From Rhizobium sp. 16-449-1b (GTDB taxonomy: Bacteria > Pseudomonadota > Alphaproteobacteria > Rhizobiales > Rhizobiaceae): a stretch of 64,000 bases of DNA. The translations under genes were made by a program, and so were the position numbers. The DNA lies in assembly GCF_017741935.1 (NCBI RefSeq), contig NZ_JAGHMH010000006.1:248001-312000 (forward strand). Reading direction: 5' to 3'. Positions 49,434-61,086 of this stretch are shown here, piece by piece. Each line of letters starts with the position of its first letter. The first letter of the stretch is position 1. The notes under the pieces were generated by a model. That model was not told the DNA's origin, made no database searches, and was given only the letters and a program-made list of their open reading frames with translations.

Positions 49434-49877
49434 ATGCCTCAGTTCGAAACGCACCGCCCCGTCCCGCATTCCGCAGACCAGATGTTCGATCTCGTTGCCG
49501 ATGTCGAGAAATACCCGCAATTCCTGCCGCTCTGCGAAGGGCTTGCGATCCGCAGCCGCAAGGAGCGCGATGGCAAGGTTCTCCTCATCGCCGACATGAC
49601 GGTCGGTTACAAGGCGATCCGCGAGACCTTCACGACGCAGGTGCTGCTCAACAAGGCCGAGCGCGTCATCGACGTCAAATACATCGACGGCCCCTTCAAG
49701 TATCTCGACAATCGCTGGCGCTTCGAGGACACCGCGTCGGGCTCCAACGTGCATTTCTTCATCGACTACGAGTTCAAGAGCCGCATTCTCGGCGCCTTGA
49801 TGGGCTCGATGTTCGACCGCGCCTTCCGGATGTTCACCGAGGCCTTCGAAACGCGCGCCGGCAAGATCTACAGCTGA
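49434..49877 (+). CDS. RatA/COQ10-type START domain protein
   Basis: A 147-residue SRPBCC-fold protein: MPQFETHRPVPHSADQMFDLVADVEKYPQFLPLCEGL is the diagnostic N-terminus. In mitochondria the family (COQ10) binds coenzyme Q for respiration; in E. coli RatA was named for inhibition of 70S assembly. For an alphaproteobacterium a ubiquinone-chaperone role is more likely, by inference. It is convergent with cinA and separated by six bases. Confidence 0.9.
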   Translation: MPQFETHRPVPHSADQMFDLVADVEKYPQFLPLCEGLAIRSRKERDGKVLLIADMTVGYKAIRETFTTQVLLNKAERVIDVKYIDGPFKYLDNRWRFEDTASGSNVHFFIDYEFKSRILGALMGSMFDRAFRMFTEAFETRAGKIYS

Positions 49878-49883
49878 TCCAGC

Positions 49884-50384
49884 TTACTGCGGCCCGAGCT
49901 TCCGGATCATCGCCAGCGCCGTCCTGACGGTGGCGAGACGAACCTCGCCGCGACCGATATCGCCATAAAGCATCTTGTTGTGAATGAGGTCACCGTGGCG
50001 TGACTTGGCGGCGAGGTGCACGAGGCCAACGGGCTTTTCCGCCGATCCGCCGCCTGGGCCGGCAATGCCCGTGACCGCCATGGCGATCGACGCGCGCGAG
50101 CGGAAGAGAGCGCCATGCACCATCTGCCGCGCCGTCTCCTCAGACACCGCGCCGAAGCGCGCAAGCGTCGCTTCCTGGACGCCCAGCATCTCCATCTTCG
50201 CGGTGTTCGTATAGGTGACGAAGCCGCGGTCGACGACAGCGGACGAGCCCGCGATTTCCGTGAGCGCGCCGGCGATCAGCCCGCCGGTGCATGATTCCGC
50301 CGTCGACACCATCAATCCCGCCGCTCCGAACGTCCTGATAATGGCTTCGGCCTCGGACAGGATATCGGCGGGAAAGAGGCTCAT
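49884..50384 (-). CDS. CinA C-terminal domain protein, nicotinamide-nucleotide amidase (PncC-like)
   Basis: A 166-residue stand-alone CinA C-terminal domain that deamidates nicotinamide mononucleotide to nicotinic acid mononucleotide. The active-site motif [21 protein letters not shown] is near residues 30-50, with [12 protein letters not shown] and [23 protein letters not shown] also conserved. The start overlaps the ispDF stop (ATGA), implying coupling. Only the C-terminal domain is encoded, not the full CinA protein. Confidence 0.92.
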   Translation of the reverse strand: MSLFPADILSEAEAIIRTFGAAGLMVSTAESCTGGLIAGALTEIAGSSAVVDRGFVTYTNTAKMEMLGVQEATLARFGAVSEETARQMVHGALFRSRASIAMAVTGIAGPGGGSAEKPVGLVHLAAKSRHGDLIHNKMLYGDIGRGEVRLATVRTALAMIRKLGPQ

Positions 50385-51601
50385 TGGCTGATCTCCTGAT
50401 AGACGACGGTGGCGGTGGCAATGGCGGCGATCCCCTCGCGGCGGCCGACGAAGCCGATCGTCTCGTTGGTCGTCGCCTTGACCGAGCAGCGGTCGATCGT
50501 GATGCCGAGGAACTCCGAAAGCATGGCGCGCATCGTGTCGCGGTGCGGCCCGACCTTCGGCGCCTCGGCAATCAGCGTCACGTCGGCATTCATGATGGTG
50601 CCGCCGTGCTCGCGCACGATCTTGGCCGCATGCTCGATGAAGATGCGCGACGGCGCACCCTTCCATTGCGGGTCCGACGGCGGGAAGTGGTCGCCGATAT
50701 CGCCGGCGCCGCAGGTGGCAAGCAGCGCGTCCGTCAGCGCATGCAGCGCGACGTCGGCGTCTGAGTGGCCCTTGAGCTTCTGGTCGTGCGGAATGAACAC
50801 GCCGCAGAGCGTCACGCCGTCGCCCGCCTCGAGCTGGTGCACGTCATAGCCGTTGCCGGTGCGCACATCGGGAAGGCGTGTGCTGGAAAGTCTCTGGTCG
50901 GCCATTGCGATATCACGCCTCACTGTCAGTTTTACATTGTCGGCCATACCCTCGACGATCGTCACGGGATGGCCGGCCCATTCGGCGATCGCCGCATCGT
51001 CGGTAAAATCGTTGCGATCGGCAGCCGCCGCCTTCTCATGCGCGGCAATGATGATGCCGAAGTCGAAGGATTGCGGTGTCTGCGCCGCAAAGAGCTGCGC
51101 GCGGGGCACGGTCTCGACAACGATACCGGATTGATCCGCACGCTTCAGCGTATCTGCGACGGGCATGGCCGGCAGCACGGCAGGCGCGCCTTCAGCCAGC
51201 GTGGCCGCGACGCGGTCGAGCAGATCGTGATCGAAGAAGGGCCGCACGGCGTCGTGAATCAGGACATGGGAGATTCCCTTGTCCTTCAGATGCCGAAGCC
51301 CTGAAAGCACCGATTGTTGACGCGTCGAGCCGCCATGGACAGTGGCGATCGGCAGCTTGGAAGTGACACTAGCGGTTGCCTTCGCAAATAGAGATTCGTC
51401 ATCGGCGTGAATTACGGCGACGATCTCAGCCGCTTCAGGCCATGTCGCAAAATTTTCGAGCGTGTGGGCAATGACGGGTCGGCCACCGATCCGGCGATAC
51501 TGCTTTGGGCCTTCGACGGATGCGCCGGCGCGCTCGCCCCGGCCTGCGGCCACCACGATAATTCCGATCGATATCGGTTGCTTTTGATGCATTTGCGGCA
51601 T
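50381..51601 (-). CDS. ispDF: Bifunctional IspD/IspF (MEP pathway)
   Basis: A fusion enzyme of 406 residues carrying steps 3 and 5 of the non-mevalonate isoprenoid pathway. Residues 10-230 are IspD ([11 protein letters not shown], the nucleotide-binding loop, and HDAVRPFF near 117). Residues 245-406 are IspF ([15 protein letters not shown] with the metal Asp and His, [18 protein letters not shown], and [13 protein letters not shown]). The linker contains LSSTRLPDV. Fusion is common in alphaproteobacteria. It supplies isopentenyl units used by UppS. ATGA overlap with the downstream cinA-type gene. Confidence 0.97.
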   Translation of the reverse strand: MPQMHQKQPISIGIIVVAAGRGERAGASVEGPKQYRRIGGRPVIAHTLENFATWPEAAEIVAVIHADDESLFAKATASVTSKLPIATVHGGSTRQQSVLSGLRHLKDKGISHVLIHDAVRPFFDHDLLDRVAATLAEGAPAVLPAMPVADTLKRADQSGIVVETVPRAQLFAAQTPQSFDFGIIIAAHEKAAAADRNDFTDDAAIAEWAGHPVTIVEGMADNVKLTVRRDIAMADQRLSSTRLPDVRTGNGYDVHQLEAGDGVTLCGVFIPHDQKLKGHSDADVALHALTDALLATCGAGDIGDHFPPSDPQWKGAPSRIFIEHAAKIVREHGGTIMNADVTLIAEAPKVGPHRDTMRAMLSEFLGITIDRCSVKATTNETIGFVGRREGIAAIATATVVYQEISQ

Positions 51602-51699
51602 AAATCCCCAAAAAGCAGAATTTCTGGAGGTGCTCTAACGGCTTGGCGCACCGAATTCCAGCATCTGCCCGAAAAATATCAATTCGGGCACTTCCCCCT

Positions 51700-51749
51700 T
51701 GGCAAGTCTTTTAAATCTGTCTAAAAATAGTGCACCTGCTTAGCGTGCC
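51700..51749 (+). promoter_or_regulatory. dusB-ntrBC promoter candidate with GCAC/GTGC dyad
   Basis: TTGGCA (51700-51705) and TAAAAA (51723-51728) are 17 bases apart. Just downstream, GCAC and GTGC are separated by 9 bases (51732-51748). NtrC sites use the same half-sites but with closer spacing (GCAC-N7-GTGC). Autoregulation of this operon by NtrC is known in relatives, so the dyad deserves note, but it does not match consensus. Confidence 0.4.
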
Positions 51750-51763
51750 TGAAAGATAATCAG

Positions 51764-52765
51764 TTGTCTGACATACACCTCGCATCTCCTTTGTGCATCG
51801 GAACCGTTGCGGTGCGCAACCGTATCGTGCTGGCGCCCATGTCCGGCGTCACCGATATGCCGTTCCGTCAACTGGCCTGGCACCATGGCGCAGGGCTGGT
51901 GGTGACCGAGATGGTGGCGAGCCGCGAGCTCGTCAACGACACCGAGCAATCGTGGGCGCGGCTGAAGACCGCGGGCTTCAATCCGCACATGGTGCAGCTT
52001 GCCGGCCGCGAAGCGCACTGGATGGCGGAGGGCGCGAAGATCGCGGCCGCGCATGGTGCCGATATCATCGATATCAACATGGGTTGCCCGGCGAAGAAGG
52101 TGATCGGCGGCTACTCCGGCTCGGCGCTGATGCGCGATCCGGATCATGCGCTCGGCCTCATCGAGGCGACGGTCAAGGCGGTGGATGTTCCCGTCACGCT
52201 GAAGATGCGGCTTGGCTGGGACGAGAATTCGATCAACGCCCCCGAAATCGCAAAGCGTGCCCAGGAGGCTGGCGTCCAGCTGGTGACGATCCATGGTCGT
52301 ACGCGTATGCAGTTTTACGAGGGACGCGCCGATTGGGATGCGATCCGCGCTGTGCGTGATGTCCTCACCATCCCGCTGGTCGCCAATGGCGACGTCGAAA
52401 CGGTCGAGGACGCCCATGAAATCCTGCGCCGCTCCGGCGCCGATGCCGTCATGATCGGCCGTGGCTGCCAGGGGCGCCCGTGGCATGCCGGCGTGCTCGC
52501 CGGCGCAGACGCGCCGCAGCCGTGGGAGATCGCCGATATTGCCGTCGAACACTATCGCATGATGCTCGATTTTTATGGCGAAGCGGTCGGCGTTCGTCAT
52601 GCTCGCAAGCATCTCGGCTGGTATATGGAGCGCTTCGCACCGTCGGTGTCGGCAAACGACAAGGCGGCGATCATGACCGCGCGTGATCCTCGTGAGGTCT
52701 CGCAGCGATTCCACGACGCCCTGGTCGCGGCGGCAGATAATACAGATGCCCGGGAGGCTGCATGA
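51764..52765 (+). CDS. dusB: tRNA-dihydrouridine synthase (NifR3-like)
   Basis: Flavoenzyme reducing uridines in the tRNA D-loop. It has 333 residues. FMN and substrate motifs: [20 protein letters not shown] near 25-44, MGCPAKKV near 107 with the catalytic cysteine, [20 protein letters not shown] and GRGCQGRPW near 229. The start is a TTG with no strong ribosome site, so its first residues are less certain. It is coupled to ntrB by an ATGA overlap; the same nifR3-ntrB-ntrC order is long known from rhizobia. Confidence 0.95.
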   Translation: MSDIHLASPLCIGTVAVRNRIVLAPMSGVTDMPFRQLAWHHGAGLVVTEMVASRELVNDTEQSWARLKTAGFNPHMVQLAGREAHWMAEGAKIAAAHGADIIDINMGCPAKKVIGGYSGSALMRDPDHALGLIEATVKAVDVPVTLKMRLGWDENSINAPEIAKRAQEAGVQLVTIHGRTRMQFYEGRADWDAIRAVRDVLTIPLVANGDVETVEDAHEILRRSGADAVMIGRGCQGRPWHAGVLAGADAPQPWEIADIAVEHYRMMLDFYGEAVGVRHARKHLGWYMERFAPSVSANDKAAIMTARDPREVSQRFHDALVAAADNTDAREAA

Positions 52766-53909
52766 CAAACGACGCGTCGCTATCATCTGCCCATGCCGGC
52801 AGTGCCGTCGCCATGGCCGTTCTCAACGCCATCCAGAACCCCGTCATCATGGTCGATGATGCTGGGCTTGTGGCCTTTGCCAACTGGGAGGCGGAAGCCT
52901 TCTTCGGGGCCAGCGCCTCGCATCTGGCGCGCTACAAGATCTCGACCTTCATTCCCTTCGGCAGCCCGCTTCTGGCGCTGATCGACCAGGTGCGCGAGCG
53001 CCGCGCGCCGATCAACGAGTATCGCGTCGATCTGAGTTCGCCGAGGCTCGGCCAGGACAAGCTCGTCGATATCTACGTGGCGCCGGTGACGAGCGAGCCG
53101 GGCTCCGTCGTCATCGTCTTCCAGGAACGCTCGATGGCCGACAAGATCGACCGGCAGCTGACGCATCGCGCAGCCGCCCGTTCGGTCACCGGTCTCGCGT
53201 CCATGCTGGCGCACGAAATCAAGAACCCGCTCTCAGGGATTCGCGGCGCCGCCCAGCTGCTCGAACACTCTGCGACCGACGACGACCGCGCGCTGACCCG
53301 GCTGATCTGCGACGAGACCGACCGCATCGTCTCGCTGGTCGATCGCATGGAAGTCTTCTCCGACGAGCGCCCCGTCGACCGCGTGCCCGTGAACATCCAT
53401 TCCGTGCTCGATCATGTGAAGGCAGTCGCCAAGGCGGGCTTTGCGCGTCACATCAAGATCACCGAGAATTACGACCCCTCGCTGCCGTCGGTCTACGCCA
53501 ACCGCGACCAGCTGGTGCAGGTCTTCCTCAATCTCGTCAAGAACGCCGCCGAGGCGATCGGCGACCGGCCGGATGGCGAGGTCGTGCTGACGACCGCCTA
53601 TCGTCCCGGCATCCGCCTTTCGGTCGCGGGAACCCGCGAGAAGATTTCACTGCCGCTGGAGTTCTGCGTGCAGGACAACGGCCCTGGCGTGCCGTCCGAT
53701 CTCCTGCCGCATCTGTTCGACCCCTTCATCACCACCAAGACCAACGGCAGCGGCCTCGGCCTCGCGCTGGTGGCCAAGATCATCGGTGATCATGGCGGCA
53801 TCATCGAATGCGACAGCCAGACCAACAAAACCACATTCCGCGTGCTCATGCCTGCTTCCAAGGACGCATCGCTTGAGGACGCAACCATAACCCCCACAGG
53901 ACCTTCTCG

Positions 53910-53913
<4 letters not shown>
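52762..53913 (+). CDS. ntrB: NtrB, nitrogen-regulation sensor histidine kinase
   Basis: Cytosolic histidine kinase/phosphatase acting on NtrC according to PII state. It has 383 residues. The PAS domain (about 20-130) begins [24 protein letters not shown]. The phosphorylated His151 lies in [18 protein letters not shown]-box [13 protein letters not shown]1 DNGPGVP and G2 [11 protein letters not shown] complete the ATPase domain. No membrane segment is present. Overlaps both dusB and ntrC by four bases each. Confidence 0.97.
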
Positions 53914-55361
<1,448 letters not shown>

Positions 55362-55374
55362 GGCCCTGCAACGC

Positions 55375-55403
55375 TTGACAATGTGACGCGATGCGTTGCA
55401 TTT
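55375..55403 (+). promoter_or_regulatory. ntrY promoter candidate
   Basis: TTGACA at 55375-55380 has consensus form. A 17-base spacer would place -10 at GCATTT; the match there is weak. The spacer DNA contains repeated GCGTTGC copies (about 55392 and 55424), which may bind a regulator. The 210-base gap between ntrC and ntrY makes a separate promoter likely. Confidence 0.45.
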
Positions 55404-55571
55404 TCGCCACATTGCGTTGCCAATAAGTCACGCAAGGGGTTTGTGTTCCTGCGGTCAGTTCTGCGTCCGAAGATCCGGCTCGACGATGGACGAGCGGGAG
55501 ATCGAGCGCGGTCTTCACCCTGACCCATGGACGGCGGCGAAATGCGTTTTGCCGCGTGGAGAGTTAAACGA

Positions 55572-57842
55572 ATGAAGCAGGATGCGTTGCCGCCGGCGGC
55601 GGAGGGCGAAGCGGTTACCACGGTAACGGATCGCCGCGCGCTGTTTGCTCTGCCCGGTCTCGTGCTTGCCGGGGGCGCGCTCCTCTGCGCGACGATGACG
55701 CTCTTCGTGCTGCTCGGCCTGACGCCGATCGCCCCGACATCACCCGTTGTCATCACCTCGGTCGTCGTCAATTCCTTCTTCGTGCTCGGCCTGATGGCCC
55801 TGATCGGTCGCGAGGTTTCGCGGCTCCTGAAGGCGCGCAAGCGTGGCCGCGCCGCGGCGCGTCTGCATATCCGCATCGTCGTCCTCTTCTCGATCGTGGC
55901 GATCACACCCGCCATTCTCGTTGCCCTCTTTGCCAGTATCACGCTGAACGCCGGTCTCGACCGCTGGTTCGCGCTGAGAACGCAATCGATCGTCAGTTCC
56001 TCCCGTAATATCGGGCAGGCCTACATGATGGAGAATGCGAGCTATCTGCAGGGCCAGACGGTCTCCATGGCCAACGACCTGGAGCGCAATCGCCAGCTGT
56101 TCAATCTCGATCGCACCGGCTTTGCCGAGCTGATGACGCGCCAGGCGAGGGGACGCGGCCTGCTCGGCGCCTTCCTGGTGCAGGCTGACGGTACGGTGAT
56201 CACCCAAGCCGATATCAAGACAGAAAAGCCGCTGCCGGCGATCCCGCAGGATGCCCTGAACAAGGCCTCTGCCGGCCAGCCGACGCTCATTCCGCCGGGT
56301 GTGACGAACCTTGTCGGCGCCATCATCAGGCTCGAATCCATAGACGGCGCCTTCCTCTACACGGTGCGAGCGGTCGACCCCAAGGTCATGACCGCAATGC
56401 GGATGATGGAGGAGAACGCCACCGAATACAGGTCGATGGAAGCGGGCCGGTTCTCGCTGCAGATCGCCTTCGCTATTCTTTATGTCGGCTTCGCGCTGAT
56501 CGTGCTGCTCGCCGCGATCTGGACGGCGATCGCCGTCGCCGACCGTATCGTCCGCCCGATCCGCCTGCTGATCACCGCGGCCGACAGTGTCGCAACCGGC
56601 AACATGGACATCGTCGTTCCCGTGCATGCCGTGGATGGCGACGTCGCCAACCTGTCGCGCACCTTCAACAAGATGATCTCCGAGATCCGTACGCAACGCG
56701 ACGAGATCCTCGAAGCCAAGGACGAGGTGGACGATCGCCGCCGCTTCATCGAAGCGGTTCTTTCGGGTGTGACCGCCGCTGTCATCGGGGTTGAAAGCGA
56801 TCGGCGGGTCACGATCGTCAACAGTTCGGCCGAAACGCTGATGGCGCTCGATGCCGGCGACATGCTCGGCAAGCAACTCTCCGAAATCGCACCTGAGGTC
56901 GATCAGGTCCTGACCGAGGCCGCGTCGCGCTATCGCGGCGATTTCCGCAAGCAGATTGCGCTCGTACGCGCCGGAACCGTGCGCACCCTCAGCGTCCAGG
57001 TGACGCGCGAGGAAGTGCGCGACCTCAGCGAATCCTACGTCATCACGCTCGACGACATCACCGACCTCGTCATCGCCCAGCGCTCCACCGCCTGGGGCGA
57101 CGTGGCGCGCCGCATCGCCCACGAAATCAAGAACCCGCTCACCCCCATCCAGCTGTCTGCCGAGCGCATCCAGCGCCGCTACGGCAAGCAGATCAACCAG
57201 GATGACCGCGGCGTCTTCGATCAATGCACCGAGACGATCATCCGTCAGGTCGGCGATATTGGCCGCATGGTCGACGAGTTCTCCTCCTTCGCGCGCATGC
57301 CGAAGCCTATCAAGGAACCGAGCGACCTGCGTAAGATCCTGCACGACGCGGTCTTCCTGCGCGAAATGGGTAATAGCCACGTCGCCTTCCTTCAGGAATT
57401 CGGGGATGCGCCGCTAGAAGGGCAGTTCGACAGCCGCATGCTGGGCCAGGCCTTCGGCAATCTCATCAAGAACGCGGTGGAAGCGATCGAGGCCGTGCCG
57501 GCCAACGAGCGCGAGGAGCGCAAGGTGCTGGTGCGCGCAGCGCTCGACCAGCCGCGTGACCGCTTCACTGTCGATATCATCGACAACGGCCGCGGTCTGC
57601 CGGTCGAGAACCGGCACAGCATCTTGGAACCTTATATGACGATGCGCGAGAAAGGGACCGGTCTCGGCCTCGCTATCGTGAAGAAGATTATTGAAGAACA
57701 TGGCGGGCAGCTCGAACTGCATGATGCACCCGCTGATTTTGACCAGGGAAGAGGGGCCATGATCCGCGTGCATCTGCCACGCCTGGAGCAATCGCCCGCC
57801 GCCTCGGCCGCAAGTGACAAGGAAAATGCATATGGCCTCTGA
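55572..57842 (+). CDS. ntrY: NtrY, membrane sensor histidine kinase
   Basis: Membrane-bound histidine kinase paired with NtrX. It has 756 residues. At least three spans occur in the first 125 residues, a periplasmic region follows, and another span lies near 300-325 (IAFAILYVGFALIVLLAAIWTAIAVA). HAMP, then PAS (about 400-500) and the kinase core with His517 in [25 protein letters not shown]-box and G-boxes (NLIKNAVEAIEA, DNGRGLP, GTGLGLAIVKK) are complete. Start ATG 55572 is preferred over 55527. Overlaps ntrX by 11 bases. Confidence 0.95.
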   Translation: MKQDALPPAAEGEAVTTVTDRRALFALPGLVLAGGALLCATMTLFVLLGLTPIAPTSPVVITSVVVNSFFVLGLMALIGREVSRLLKARKRGRAAARLHIRIVVLFSIVAITPAILVALFASITLNAGLDRWFALRTQSIVSSSRNIGQAYMMENASYLQGQTVSMANDLERNRQLFNLDRTGFAELMTRQARGRGLLGAFLVQADGTVITQADIKTEKPLPAIPQDALNKASAGQPTLIPPGVTNLVGAIIRLESIDGAFLYTVRAVDPKVMTAMRMMEENATEYRSMEAGRFSLQIAFAILYVGFALIVLLAAIWTAIAVADRIVRPIRLLITAADSVATGNMDIVVPVHAVDGDVANLSRTFNKMISEIRTQRDEILEAKDEVDDRRRFIEAVLSGVTAAVIGVESDRRVTIVNSSAETLMALDAGDMLGKQLSEIAPEVDQVLTEAASRYRGDFRKQIALVRAGTVRTLSVQVTREEVRDLSESYVITLDDITDLVIAQRSTAWGDVARRIAHEIKNPLTPIQLSAERIQRRYGKQINQDDRGVFDQCTETIIRQVGDIGRMVDEFSSFARMPKPIKEPSDLRKILHDAVFLREMGNSHVAFLQEFGDAPLEGQFDSRMLGQAFGNLIKNAVEAIEAVPANEREERKVLVRAALDQPRDRFTVDIIDNGRGLPVENRHSILEPYMTMREKGTGLGLAIVKKIIEEHGGQLELHDAPADFDQGRGAMIRVHLPRLEQSPAASAASDKENAYGL

Positions 57843-59196
57843 TATTCTGGTCGTCGACGACGAACACGACATCCGCGAGATCGTCTCCGGCATTCTCTCC
57901 GACGAGGGCCACGAGACCCGCACCGCGCACGACAGCGACAGCGCTCTGGCTGCGATTTCGGACCGCGCGCCGCGGCTGATCTTCCTCGACATCTGGATGC
58001 AGGGCAGCAAGCTCGACGGCCTGGCGCTGCTGGATGAGGTCAAGGCGCGCCATCCCGATATTCCCGTCGTCATGATCTCCGGCCACGGCAACGTCGAGAC
58101 CGCCGTCTCCGCCATCAAGCGCGGCGCTTTCGATTTCATCGAGAAGCCTTTCAAGGCCGACCGCCTGATCCTGATTGCCGAGCGTGCTCTGGAAAACTCC
58201 AAGCTCAAGCGCGAAGTCTCGGAGCTGAAGCGCAAGGCCGGCGATCCGGTCGAGCTGATCGGCACCTCCGTTGCCGTCTCGCAGCTGCGCCAGACGATCG
58301 AGAAGGTCTCGCCAACAAACAGCCGCATCATGATCCTCGGCTCCTCCGGCTCCGGCAAGGAGCTGGTGGCGCGGATGATCCACAAGAAGTCGTCGCGCGC
58401 GAGTGGTCCGTTCGTGGCTATCAACGCAGCTAACATCACGCCCGACCGCATGGAAGTCGCGCTCTTCGGAACCGAGGGCTCGCCCGGTCAGGCCCGCAAG
58501 ATCGGTGCGCTTGAGGAAGCCCATCGCGGCATCCTCTATCTCGACGAGGTCGGCGAAATGCCGCGCGAGACGCAGAACAAGATCCTGCGCGTGCTGGTCG
58601 ATCAGCAGTTCGAACGCGTCGGCGGCTCCAAGCGGGTGAAGGTCGATGTGCGCATCGTCTCGTCGACCGCTTATAATCTCGAAAGCCGCATCGCCGAGGG
58701 CTGGTTCCGCGAGGATCTCTATCACCGGCTGGCCGTGGTGCCGGTCAAGGTGCCGTCGCTGGCCGAGCGCCGCGAGGATATTCCGTTCCTCGTCGATCAG
58801 CTGATGCGCCAGATTTCCGAGCAGGCGGGCATTCGTCCGCGCCGCATCGGCGACGACGCGATGGCGGTTCTGCAGGCCCACGACTGGCCGGGCAATATCC
58901 GCCAGCTGCGCAACAACATCGAGCGCCTGATGATTCTCGCCCGCTCCGACGGCCCGGATGCGCCGATCACCGCCGAGATGCTGCCGACCGATCTCGGCGA
59001 CATGCTGCCGAAGGTATCGGCCAAGAACGACTACCACATCATGACGCTGCCTCTGCGCGAGGCGCGCGAGATGTTCGAGAAGGATTATCTGATTGCCCAG
59101 ATCAATCGATTCGGCGGCAATATCTCGCGCACCGCCGAGTTTGTCGGCATGGAGCGCTCGGCGCTGCACCGCAAGTTGAAGTCGCTCGGCGTCTGA
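57832..59196 (+). CDS. ntrX: NtrX, response regulator lacking GAFTGA
   Basis: Partner of NtrY, 454 residues. Receiver domain with Asp53 in IFLDIWMQG; AAA+ domain with Walker A GSSGSGKE near 172; Fis-type tail FGGNISRTAEFVGMERSALHRKLKSLG. Where NtrC has GAFTGA, this protein reads FGTEGSPGQARKIG, so the sigma-54-contacting loop is missing. It probably regulates sigma-70 promoters or acts as repressor/activator by DNA binding, as seen for alphaproteobacterial NtrX. Overlaps ntrY. Confidence 0.95.
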   Translation: MASDILVVDDEHDIREIVSGILSDEGHETRTAHDSDSALAAISDRAPRLIFLDIWMQGSKLDGLALLDEVKARHPDIPVVMISGHGNVETAVSAIKRGAFDFIEKPFKADRLILIAERALENSKLKREVSELKRKAGDPVELIGTSVAVSQLRQTIEKVSPTNSRIMILGSSGSGKELVARMIHKKSSRASGPFVAINAANITPDRMEVALFGTEGSPGQARKIGALEEAHRGILYLDEVGEMPRETQNKILRVLVDQQFERVGGSKRVKVDVRIVSSTAYNLESRIAEGWFREDLYHRLAVVPVKVPSLAERREDIPFLVDQLMRQISEQAGIRPRRIGDDAMAVLQAHDWPGNIRQLRNNIERLMILARSDGPDAPITAEMLPTDLGDMLPKVSAKNDYHIMTLPLREAREMFEKDYLIAQINRFGGNISRTAEFVGMERSALHRKLKSLGV

Positions 59197-59438
59197 TCAG
59201 CGGTGCAATCGGTAGCCGGCGTGTCTTTTCGATGGGCGGGCAGGGTAGCGGTAGGGGTCTAAGGCGATCTGCCGCCCCATAAAATTAGACAGGTCTTTTT
59301 CGCCGTTGCGGAAAAGATTGCGATTTGATACCAAAGGCTTTCCAGGCAGCAGGGATGAGGGTTGTCGGCTGCCTGATGGAAAAATAAGAAGTATTTTACC
59401 GGCACGTGAAGGCCGGCAATAAAGAAAGAATCGGCGCG
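59197..59438 (+). other. ntrX-hfq intergenic region
   Basis: A 242-base gap with no credible gene. Its middle, about 59300-59405, is AT-rich (GGAAAAGATTGCGATTTG, then AAAAATAAGAAGTATTTT) and likely holds an hfq promoter, though I cannot fix a -35/-10 pair. A short CCGGC-N-GCCGGC dyad lies near 59400-59417. Confidence 0.5.
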
Positions 59439-59681
59439 ATGGCGGAACGTTCTCAAAACCTGCAGGACTTATTTCTCAATACTGTTCGCAAGCAAAAGAT
59501 TTCCCTGACTATATTTCTGATTAACGGTGTGAAGCTGACCGGCGTTGTTACGTCGTTCGACAACTTCTGCGTTCTGCTGCGCCGTGACGGCCATTCGCAA
59601 CTCGTGTATAAGCACGCGATCTCGACCATCATGCCCGGCCAGCCGATGCAGATGTTCGAAAGCGAAGAATCCGCTTCCTGA
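59439..59681 (+). CDS. hfq: Hfq, RNA chaperone
   Basis: Hexameric Sm-like protein that pairs small RNAs with target mRNAs. It has 80 residues, the rhizobial length. Sm1 motif ([20 protein letters not shown], with [18 protein letters not shown]) and Sm2 motif [11 protein letters not shown] are intact; Gln8 and Lys/His residues for the proximal RNA face are present. The C-terminal tail is short ([11 protein letters not shown]). Start MAERSQ is preferred to an upstream GTG. Upstream of hflX as in many proteobacteria. Confidence 0.97.
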   Translation: MAERSQNLQDLFLNTVRKQKISLTIFLINGVKLTGVVTSFDNFCVLLRRDGHSQLVYKHAISTIMPGQPMQMFESEESAS

Positions 59682-59757
59682 CAGGACAGACGTCATCTCG
59701 ACACGTGATACCAAGAATGATTCGATCATCCCGGAAGCTGTGAAGCACCGGGATGAC

Positions 59758-61086
59758 ATGCGCGCGACCGTCGTCGTGCCCGTGCTCAAGCAGGCACGCG
59801 GCAGCCGCGGCAGTGCCGACACCATCACCACGACCCGCACGCCGGAAAGCCGCCTCGAAGAGGCGACGGGCCTGGCGCAGGCGATCGATCTCGATGTGGT
59901 CAAGGGCACCATCGTCACCGTCAGCGAGCCGCGTCCGGCGACCCTGATGGGCACCGGCAAGATCCAGGAGATCAAGGACAGCCTTGATGAGACCGATTCC
60001 GGCCTTGTCATCGTCGATCATCCGCTGACCCCGGTTCAGCAGCGCAATCTCGAGAAGGAATGGAACGCCAAGGTCATCGACCGCACGGGCCTTATTCTCG
60101 AGATCTTCGGCCGCCGCGCCTCCACCAAGGAAGGCACGCTGCAGGTCGATCTCGCCCATCTCAACTACCAGAAGGGCCGGCTGGTTCGCAGCTGGACCCA
60201 CCTTGAACGCCAGCGCGGTGGTGGCGGCTTCATGGGTGGTCCGGGTGAAACCCAGATCGAAGCCGACCGCCGCATGCTGCAGGACCGCATTATCAAGCTC
60301 GAGCGCGAGCTGGAGCAGGTGGTCCGCACTCGCCAGCTGCATCGTGCAAAGCGCCGCAAGGTTCCGCATCCGATCGTGGCGCTGGTGGGCTACACCAACG
60401 CCGGCAAGTCGACGCTGTTCAACCGCATCACCGGCGCCGGCGTTCTGGCCGAAGACATGCTGTTTGCGACGCTCGATCCGACGCTGCGCCGCATGAAGCT
60501 GCCGCATGGCCGCACCGTCATCCTGTCGGATACTGTCGGCTTCATCTCCGACCTGCCGACCCACCTCGTCGCCGCCTTCCGCGCGACGCTGGAAGAGGTG
60601 CTGGAGGCTGATCTCGTTCTGCATGTCCGCGACATGGCCGATGAGGACAACCAGGCGCAAAGCGCCGACGTGCTGCGCATCCTGAAGGATCTAGGCATTG
60701 ACGAGGCCGAGGGCGAAAAGCGCATCATCGAGGTCTGGAACAAGATCGACCGCCTTGAGCCCGAAAACCACGAAGCGATCGTCCAGAAGGCCGAAGGCGC
60801 GCGCAATGTCGTGGCCGTCTCCGCCGTGACGGGCGAGGGCGTCGATGCGCTGATGGAAGAGATCAGCCGCAGGCTGTCCGGCGTGCTGACGGAAACCACC
60901 GTCGTGCTCCCGGTCGACAAGCTGGCCTTGCTGCCATGGCTCTACGATCACGCCATCGTCGATAGCCGCGAAGACAACGAAGACGGATCGGTCACGCTCG
61001 ATCTCAGACTGTCTGAAACGGAAGCCGTCGAACTCGAGCGCCGGCTTGGCAATACGACAAGGCCGAAGGAAGACTGGGAGCGCTGA
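59758..61086 (+). CDS. hflX: HflX, ribosome-associated GTPase
   Basis: GTPase that splits stalled ribosomes. From this ATG the protein has 442 residues. The N-terminal HflX domain (EATGLAQAIDLDVV, MGTGKIQEIKD, then GGGGFMGGPGETQIEADRR) precedes the G domain with G1 GYTNAGKST at 211-219, G3 SDTVGFI and G4 NKID. The start is uncertain because the frame is open back into hfq; GTG 59740 is an alternative. It follows hfq by about 76 bases. The trkA gene, which I recall between ntrX and hfq in some rhizobia, is absent here. Confidence 0.93.
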   Translation: MRATVVVPVLKQARGSRGSADTITTTRTPESRLEEATGLAQAIDLDVVKGTIVTVSEPRPATLMGTGKIQEIKDSLDETDSGLVIVDHPLTPVQQRNLEKEWNAKVIDRTGLILEIFGRRASTKEGTLQVDLAHLNYQKGRLVRSWTHLERQRGGGGFMGGPGETQIEADRRMLQDRIIKLERELEQVVRTRQLHRAKRRKVPHPIVALVGYTNAGKSTLFNRITGAGVLAEDMLFATLDPTLRRMKLPHGRTVILSDTVGFISDLPTHLVAAFRATLEEVLEADLVLHVRDMADEDNQAQSADVLRILKDLGIDEAEGEKRIIEVWNKIDRLEPENHEAIVQKAEGARNVVAVSAVTGEGVDALMEEISRRLSGVLTETTVVLPVDKLALLPWLYDHAIVDSREDNEDGSVTLDLRLSETEAVELERRLGNTTRPKEDWER

